In this document: piece by piece, positions 57,040 to 64,000 of the stretch
Numbering within the stretch: the first letter of the stretch is position 1
Layout of the letters: each line of letters starts with the position of its first letter
Assembly: GCF_039555335.1 (NCBI RefSeq)
Contig: NC_092631.1
Location: 6,336,481 to 6,400,480 of the forward strand
Source of the DNA: Amphiura filiformis
Taxonomy: Eukaryota > Echinodermata > Ophiuroidea > Amphilepidida > Amphiuridae
Direction: 5' to 3'
Length of the DNA stretch: 64,000 nt
Made by a program: the position numbers and the translations under genes
Notes under the pieces: generated by a model
Database searches by the model: none
The model's input: the letters and a program-made list of their open reading frames with translations, nothing else
What the model was told of the DNA's origin: nothing

Positions 57040-57565
57040 CATTGATTATCGTGAATCCAATTCCAGGTCTACAAGCCTCTCTGAATATGAAGGATGATCT
57101 TCAAAATCAACTTCAGGAAAGTCTTTGTAGTACTTATGTGTGATTTTCCATTGGAACGAAATTTTTGCCAACAATATTAGCCTACACTGGCTATCCAGGC
57201 TTGTGCATTTGTATGAGCTTGGAACGGTCCATGGTTTTCCATGGATTAGCATGTGTTCCTCACGGACCAACCTGGGTAAACAAACAGCAGCAGCATAAGG
57301 AAGGACAATAGGTCGAAGAATCTCATTCAGATACCGCTCACCAGTTAGGCCCTACACCATCTCTGGGAAAGTTATAGAGATCTGTGCGTCCTTCAAAATT
57401 GATGCCACCCCATATCATGATCGAACCACCTCCATAACTTGTCATGTTTAACAACATGCTCTTCATGATGTCGTTGTCTTCGTTCTCTCCAGACTAGTGC
57501 ATGTCCGTCATTTGAGAATATACAAAATCTAGACTATTCGTGAAAAGAACAGGTGTCCATTATGA
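57040..57565 (-). pseudogene. Tc1-like transposase relic
   Basis: On the minus strand, fragments in changing frames match the catalytic region of Tc1/mariner transposases: VLFTNSLDF (normally VLFTDES.F, with the first aspartate position lost), then YGGGSIMIWGGINFEGRTDL, then a stretch like EILRPIVLPYAAAV, and degenerate downstream sequence. In-frame stops and frameshifts break it, and the C-terminal DNARPHTA and SPDLNPIE motifs are not recognisable. The N-terminal DNA-binding region is missing. It cannot be active. Confidence 0.78.
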
Positions 57566-57595
57566 TAGGTAAGGCAAAAAAAAAAAAGGAATTGT

Positions 57596-57882
57596 TGTGT
57601 TGCCCTCAAGTGGGAAAATGTGAAAGTTGGGTAGGTCGGTCGATTATCTTTTTCTTTTTTTGAATCTCCAGTTTTTAAAAATCCCCAAATATTAAATAAT
57701 GCTTCTTCCATTAGGGACATTTGTCAATTTTGATTACGTGATACTTGATTATAGTCTTTCAATAAAATATCAATTTGAAGTGAAAAACATTCGATTTTTT
57801 TGAACATATCGGTAAAAATCGTCATTAAAAAAAATCGACCCTGATATTTCAGGATTTAAGGTCGGTCACTGAGGGCAACACA
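57596..57882. mobile_element. MITE-like element, 287 bp
   Basis: TGTGTTGCCCTCA at the left is inverted at the right (TGAGGGCAACACA). AGGTCGGTCGAT and ATCGACC / AAGGTCGGTC lie just inside. No target-site duplication assigned. Confidence 0.6.
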
Positions 57883-58074
57883 TGGCCTAATTTTGCGCTT
57901 ATATATATATATAAAGTGGGGGAAGGAAAATATTGTGTGGGTGGTATGTCCCCGTAGTGCCGCCACTGGTTCTTGCAGACTTCATCTTCAATGTTATTCC
58001 AAGCTCATTCTGATGCCAGATAAAATACCGGGGGGGTGTTCAAGTATAATGAAATCCGGGAATGAAATACACAC

Positions 58075-58231
58075 CAGCAGCGTAGCTAGTGGGGAGGCAG
58101 ACTTCCCCCAGACACCTAAAATGGGGGACGGAGAAGCTGAAAATGGGGAAGTGAAGAAGGGAAGAAAGAGAGGAAAAAGGGACGATATTCACGTTTGTCC
58201 TCCCGGACTGACAATGCTGGCTACGCGACTG
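58075..58231. mobile_element. hAT-like MITE, 157 bp, aged
   Basis: Starts CAGCAGCGTAGCTAG and ends CTGGCTACGCGACTG. Flanks ATACACAC and GTACGCAC agree at 6 of 8 positions. Interior is purine-rich. The 117-codon ORF across it is incidental. Confidence 0.6.
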
Positions 58232-58239
58232 GTACGCAC

Positions 58240-58690
58240 GCCATGAAAAGAGGTGGGTTTTTTTTTGGGGGGGTGGGGAGGTGGGCTTGTTACTTGCGTA
58301 ACGCATTAAAGGGGTGAAAAACGCTGACATGGGTTTTTACAATCTTCCCTGAAAACGCACTAGGGTTTTTGGCCCGCCACTCCGATTGAAGAAAGTGTGT
58401 TTTCTGCCGGAATTTTGCCCAACTTTGACAATTTTCACCAAAAAATGCTAAATTTTACCAAAAAAATCATAAAAAAGCCTGATTTTGGCCCAAATATTTT
58501 TGAAAAAGTTGGGCAAAATGTAAAACAAATAGGTCCTAGATATTTTTATGTAGTTTTTAAAAATTAGTAAAAATAATTTAAAAAAAAATTACTCAAGATA
58601 TTTTTTGTTACGGTGACCAAACAAATTTCAATTTCAGACCAAGCGCCAAAAGGTGTGTTTTGCTATTTGATGGGCCAATGCGCGCGAAAC
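58240..58690. other. non-coding element debris
   Basis: T- and G-runs at 58257-58280 and AAAATTTT-rich phrases are present. It ends in a GCGCGCGAAACGGG phrase that abuts and truncates the TTAA-type element at 58691. Confidence 0.4.
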
Positions 58691-60707
58691 GGGTACTACA
58701 CCCCTGGTCAATTTTGTGCCTATTTTTGCATTTTTCTCAAAAAATATAGCGCATTGGTGACAAGTAAGATATGTATATTATAGGGGCAAGGATTACAAAT
58801 ACTGCACTGAAAATTTAGCAACTCACAGCAAGTAGTTATTGATTTATTGATCAAATATTGGTTTTCCCTCATTTTTGACTGTAATTCCACAACTGTGGTA
58901 TGTGCTGAAATAAAATTTCCAGTGCAGTAGTTGCAGTCCTTGCCCCTATAATTAGGTATGTCACAGTTGCTGTACAATAATTCTGCCACACTGTGCATGC
59001 AAGCATAACAGTGACTTGAAAAGCGCGCGCATCAAAGTCGGCCAATTTTGGAAAACATCCATGTCAAAAAATGAATTTCTAAATATGTTTCATTGATCCC
59101 AGTTGCTTGAATTTTTAATATGTGGTATGTGAAACCTTTCTGAGGCTACCATCGAGTCCGACTAAATTAAATATTGCTTTGTTCAAGAGTTACCACCTGT
59201 TTTACGGATTGTAGAAGATTGCTCATATATCAATAAATATAGGTCTATTGAGAAAGTCGGACCTTCCACCATTCAGCAAAAACTCTAGTCTTTCTTATCA
59301 TGTAAATTGTTTCCTTCGACAACGAGTGAAGCACACTTAGAAAAACTATTTAAAAACTCGATGCAGAGATCTGAAGTGAATTTTGGCGATACATCATGGT
59401 AGCATAGTTTGTACACAGCAGCATATACGAGGTCCCTACACAGAACCACTCAAAGAAATTGAGCTTCTTTTTAAAGAGAACACAATAATCATATAAGTTT
59501 GAGTCATGTATTGTAAACAAATATAATGTATGTTTGAATATACAGTAGTATTAAAGTTAGAAATAATGTATTGTTTAAATAAAGCAACAAAACAACATCA
59601 AATTATCAAAGAGATTTTGAAGGGAGTAATATTCAAAACCACAACACCTGGCACATTGTGCTTGTCAACGGTCACACTAATTTGGTATACGCGGTAGTGG
59701 AACAGGTGTTCCATTCACCACTTTTCCTCCCGTGTTAATCCAGATTTAGAAATGTTAATTTAAAGTCTCATTGCAAATGAATTTTTGTTTTTACTTTTCG
59801 GATTTGGCTTTGAACAATGGTGATGCATACCATGTTTACAGAACCAATTAAAAATTCTATTCCAGACACCGTAAAAATGTCAAACTTTGTATTTTGTTTA
59901 TTGTATTTAAGTAATTCTCTGCAGTTTCTTTATTCAACAAATTTACGATGTATGAATAGAACATTCATAAAATATTGAAAAAGGACAAAATTACACATGC
60001 CTTATTTACATAATAATAGCATGAATACATAATTAGCTGTAATTAGCTAATTTGCATAATTTATACATTTTTGTATATCTTTTGTTATGAAATGAAAGAA
60101 TTTTGTATACATATGTGTGCAAAAAAACCCGCACCCTGATATCATGTACGGTTTTCCATTGGCATCATTTTTGCATATTAATTAGTTGGACTTAGTCATT
60201 TTTTCAGCTTTTATTTGTCTGCAGATAGGCTGAAATTGCCAAATTAGTACATTTGTTTGATTTATTATAATTATGCAACGAGAGATTTTTAAATTTTGTT
60301 TTCTTTAACGAAGTCAGGAAAGATAGGCATTTAACCTGTGATAATTAAATTAATGCTGCTTTGTCACGCAAGTATCCAAAATATCCTTCCAAAATCTCGA
60401 AATATGCCAATTTTGACATTGCAGCTATTTGTGGCAGGTTTTCATCCTATTTACGCGCATCTTGAAATTAACACTACATCACAATGCATTGTCCGATTTC
60501 AATTCTGTTTTTTGATTTTTGATACTTTCATAAAGACCATTCATGTAGAATCATTAAAGAACGTGTTTCTGCTGCGCTTATTTTTGAGGTGATATGCCAT
60601 TATGCCTACTATAATATACACATCTTACTTGTCACCAATGCGCTATAATTTTTGATAAAAATGCAAAAATATGCAAGAAATTGGCAAGGGTTGTAGTACC
60701 CCCTTAA
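58691..60707. mobile_element. palindromic MITE (family M2), split by a nested insertion
   Basis: 58691-58952 matches the left three quarters of the intact copy at 33191-33550, and 60609-60707 matches its right end, ending GTAGTACCCCCTTAA. The left TTAAGG is missing. The break falls within CCTTGCCCCTATAATATACA of the intact copy. Between the halves sits a 1656-bp insert. Confidence 0.88.
58953..60608. mobile_element. 1656-bp nested insertion with 7-bp TSD
   Basis: CTATAAT occurs on both sides (58946-58952 and 60609-60615) but once in the intact element at 33191, so it is a target-site duplication. The insert starts TAGGTATG and ends ATGCCTA, a short imperfect inverted terminus. The interior is AT-rich, with no ORF over about 85 codons and no family resemblance. 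Neither long terminal repeats nor a poly-A tail was seen. The class is unknown. Confidence 0.82.
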
Positions 60708-61935
60708 CATTCTAATTTTACCCTATTTTGGCCCAAAACGTGTATTTCATGCTAAAAAGGAAGTGCTATTGTTGCTTTATTTTTTCTTCTATTTATGATA
60801 TTTAGAGGGAGGTCCTCCCCTTGGAAAAATGTAGGGGATGTGACCCCCCCCCCCCCTTCTTGAGCCAAGGCCAGTAATAAATCGAAACTAGTTTGGGGCA
60901 TTTCCCCTTCCTAAATGACACCCCTAATATCAAGCCCTGGGATCTCCTTTGTAGAACCCATACCATTCCTCTTGTCTATAATTACTCCTTGTGTCTCAAT
61001 ATTTGAGTGCAAAAACCGATTGGTGGTGCTCCCCTCTGATTCGCCTTATAGTCGTGCCACCCTGCTCCAAAAAAATTCTAATACACATACCCCTCTATTT
61101 CCAAGATATCTGCAAACTAGAGTAATTTGCACAATTGAGATATTGTCAACACATAGCACTCCTACAGCTCTATGGAGCAATAATCCACCATTAATGGGGT
61201 TTCTTCTACATTGTATAAAGCTCCAGAAACACTTTGTGTTGACAAATTCTTAAATTTCCAGAGTACCTTGCACTTTAAAATCTATTTAATAAAACATCCT
61301 TGAAAATAACTACACATACAAAGAGTTTTGTTGTCATGTGCGCATGCATAAGCAACACCAATATCCTTCGTGTTTTTTTTATTAATTTTATTACAGGCCA
61401 ATGATCGTACATACATAGTAAAGGGGGCAGGCAGGGATGGATCCAAAAATTAGCGATCACCCTCCTCCCCCCTATTTTCTACATTTTCCTTCCTGTATAT
61501 TGGTAATTTACAGCATATACAAAGTTCACAAGCTATAACTACATAATAATGGTTCAAATCATCACCAAAAAATCTCGATTATTACAAGAAACATCTAGTT
61601 ACAGTATGCACAAATATAACACTGCTCGCTCTCTACTAAGCAGACAAATTTTGAAGCAAAAAAGCAAGATTTTTATATATATTCTTTTAATACAAAGCTT
61701 ATTTAGCATGCAGAGGTTAAAGTTACATAATACTTCACATTCTAACGAGGCTCATCATGCTACATTACTGTCACAGGCTAGCTGTGTGTGTTCCAATAAT
61801 TTTTTTCCCGCTTACATATCACACAATTAGAAACCAACTTTTTCTGCTTTTGTGTCTACTTTGGAAAATGGTAAATTCATTAGCTTCGATCAAATAGAAC
61901 CAATCACAGTATCAAAATCAATATCATCAATTATT
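60708..61935. other. non-coding, no gene seen
   Basis: A C-run at 60845-60858 and general AT-rich sequence. A 112-codon + strand ORF at 60915 has no family resemblance or splice context. Confidence 0.4.
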
Positions 61936-62121
61936 GGGTTATTCCAGTTGGCATCCATACACCCCCTATGGAAGACGAGATCTTAATCTTAGACACAAGG
62001 AGTGTGAATTTCAAATGGGGTTACCTGAATGGGTGACTGCATTTGAAAACTACACTCCCCGTGTGGGCGATTAATGTCAAATCTTCCATATGGGGAGTAT
62101 GGATTTCAACTGGAATAGCTC
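61936..62121. mobile_element. palindromic MITE (family M3), copy 1
   Basis: Begins GGGTTATTCCAGTTGGCATC and ends GATTTCAACTGGAATAGCTC. Arms of about 85 bp pair through TATGGAAGA and TCAAATGGGGTTACC around the centre CTGAATGGGTGAC. Three copies lie within 2.1 kb. Confidence 0.88.
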
Positions 62122-63171
62122 CGATGAATCAGAAAGGAAACAAAGTTTGTTTTATTCCATTCTCATAATATCAAATTCCAGTTTCACATTCAACTTAAAT
62201 ATTATTGTCCGCATTTTGTGGAGTGACATTTCAAAAATTCAAATAAATATTCATTGCCTCGTTCATTTTGAGGTAGCAAAAATGTTTGTCAATTCTGCGT
62301 AATTTGATAAATCAATAATTAATAACGGCAAATCAATCACATTGATCATATTGATCTCAATTAAATCATCAAATTCCCTTGTAGATTACGCTATAGCGCT
62401 ATGAACAATCACATAATATTATTTCTCAAGAGTTCAAGTAACTACAGAACAACCATTTTTTGTCTGATAAAAAAGTTCCAAGATTTTGACTTGTAAGCGA
62501 ATTTAATTTTTACCAAAATATTTCGCCAATTCATTTAATGATTTAAGAATTGTATCTTATTGACTGAATTTTACAGAGTGAACATGATTATCATGGTATT
62601 GTCATTTTACCATGCACGGAACAATCACTAAATTGATCACAATTTTGGGTCAAAACTGCTTCTTGATAATGAATCAACACAGGCCATACAGAAACAAGAT
62701 CTCTTGATCAAATACCACTGATAATTTTACACTTACAACCCAAACGTGTTCCCAGTTCCCGAAATGAGCGAATTAAAAATTCCTCACCTTCCGAAAATCA
62801 CAACAAAAAAGAAGAAATACAATTATGTTACGCCTAAAATACTCTCTCACTCAAAAATGAATAGTTTGCTTTATACACAAGTACAAAAAAAACATCCCAT
62901 TTGTTTAAAAATAAAACATGGTGCTGTGTGCCGATTATTTATCTAAATCTGTACAATAATCGCAACCATCCCTTGCTGCCCGGGATAATCCACTAAAAAT
63001 CACTAAGATTAAGTCTTTAACCTTTATTATTAATCAGACAAGCTCTTACGAAAAATTAGGTGCAAAACGGAGTATTTTTATCTAAAATAACCATGGTACA
63101 AAAAGTTTCTTTTTTATCCTCTGGTAAAGAGTTCAAGATATAGTTCCATTTACAAGTTGTACAACTGTTAT
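62122..63171. other. non-coding, no gene seen
   Basis: AT-rich spacer between two family M3 copies. Confidence 0.4.
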
Positions 63172-63356
63172 GGGCTAGCCAGTTGAAATCCATACACACC
63201 CTATGGAGGACATGAACTTAATCTCCAACACAGGGAGTGTGAATTTCAAATAGAGTTGCCTGAATGGGTGACTCCATTTGAAATCTACACCCACTGTGTG
63301 GGAGATAAAGGTCATGTCTTCCATCAGGGGTGTATGGATTACAACCAGAACAGCCC
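63172..63356. mobile_element. palindromic MITE (family M3), copy 2
   Basis: GGGCTAGCCAGTTGAAATCC at the left pairs with GGATTACAACCAGAACAGCC at the right. Interior as in copy 1, including GGAGTGTGAATTTCAAAT and CTGAATGGGTGAC. Confidence 0.88.
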
Positions 63357-63888
63357 TATGTAACATTTATTGAGTTAGGAAAATACAGAAATGGGGTCAC
63401 GGATGAGATATCAGTTCTTTATGGATTGGGCGCGTTACCAAGATATGTACAAATTTATCTACATGTATTTTATTTTTCCACAGATTTTTATTAATTTTTC
63501 TCAACAACTTTCATATGATATCAAAAAATAACTGGTATCAATAGTAGAAAAAGTCTCAATTAGAAAATATCGTTGGCAAAACAGTGGTATAAGTGTGCAT
63601 AAAATTTTGATTACTTTTTTTAAGATCTCATTTGGTTAAGATTTTGACCCACCCAATCCATTGTTGAACTGTCCCATTCACGCCTACCACTATACAAGAC
63701 AAAAAAAGTTGGGCTTGTAGTAGAAAAGATGCCCGCAAAATTGGTTATTACGCTTAGATCAAATATAATAAATATCACTGTTCAATATAGTACAGTGCAG
63801 CATATATTTAAACTTGCTGCACAGTTTATTAGTAAAATAGCCACAGATAATGTAAACAAAAAACAATTCATCATCATTACCATTATTT
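63357..63888. other. non-coding, no gene seen
   Basis: AT-rich spacer before the third family M3 copy. Confidence 0.4.
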
Positions 63889-64000
63889 GGGCTGTTCCAT
63901 TTGTAATCCATACACCCCTTATGGAAGACATAACCTTAATCTCCCACACTGGGAGTGTGAATTTCAAATGGAGTTACCTGAATGGGTGACTACATTTGAA
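63889..64000. mobile_element. palindromic MITE (family M3), copy 3, cut by window end
   Basis: GGGCTGTTCCATTTGTAATC, then ATACACCCCTTATGGAAGAC and GGAGTGTGAATTTCAAATGG, match copies 1 and 2 up to the centre CTGAATGGGTGAC. The right arm lies beyond the window. Confidence 0.85.

Noticed and set aside
60915-61253. 112-codon + strand ORF
   Set aside because: No family resemblance, signal peptide or splice context, and the composition matches the flanking AT-rich DNA.
1-64000. Search for CRISPR arrays, operons, rRNA genes and full-length retrotransposons
   Set aside because: The repeats seen are transposon- or microsatellite-like. No spacer-repeat pattern, no ribosomal sequence and no reverse transcriptase ORF was recognised.

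Overview
The window looks like nuclear DNA of an invertebrate deuterostome, most likely an ambulacrarian (echinoderm or hemichordate). The reasons are AT-rich gene-poor sequence, dense short inverted-repeat elements, interstitial CCCTAA-like repeats, the octamer TAGGCCTA recurring dozens of times, and two LRR receptor genes of metazoan type whose coding exons lack introns. The taxon is an inference from sequence style. There are no operons, phage genes or CRISPR arrays.

Two genes are well supported, both on the + strand about 17 kb apart. They are paralogous single-pass LRR receptors: 602 aa at 35534-37342 and 575 aa at 54586-56313. Each has a signal peptide, LRRNT, nine to ten LRRs, LRRCT, one membrane helix and a long divergent cytoplasmic tail. 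In both, a 3' splice site lies just upstream of the start codon and a tiny upstream ORF sits between them, so a 5' non-coding exon probably lies elsewhere. The pair appears to come from a local duplication with conserved ectodomains and diverged tails; only the first tail has an ITIM-like tyrosine motif.

The other coding material is broken or doubtful. A decayed copy of a repetitive invertebrate family ending in a CXC-like cysteine motif lies at 224-1808, a Tc1-like transposase relic at 57040-57565 (minus), and one possible phase-0 exon at 4692-4964.

Most of the remainder is non-autonomous transposons and tandem duplications. Where the ends could be read they sort by target-site duplication (TSD): hAT-like with 8 bp (9053, 31830, 49156, 58075), PIF/Harbinger-like with TAA or TTA (30462, 46940), a 400-bp family with 9-bp TSDs (21813, 53752), TTAA-ended palindromes (11982, 33191, 58691) and TA-flanked fold-backs (1821, 42845). 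One TTAA palindrome is split by a 1656-bp insertion with a clean 7-bp TSD. There is a 1.65-kb tandem duplication at 22864-26164 and a 1-kb one at 44217-46790.

The most unusual observations are two copies of a roughly 70-nt fold-back with compensatory changes (10423, 13632), a 54-bp near-perfect hairpin between 10-bp direct repeats (47825), a roughly 90-bp module shared by hAT-type and Harbinger-type elements, and interleaved inverted repeats at 17330-19850.
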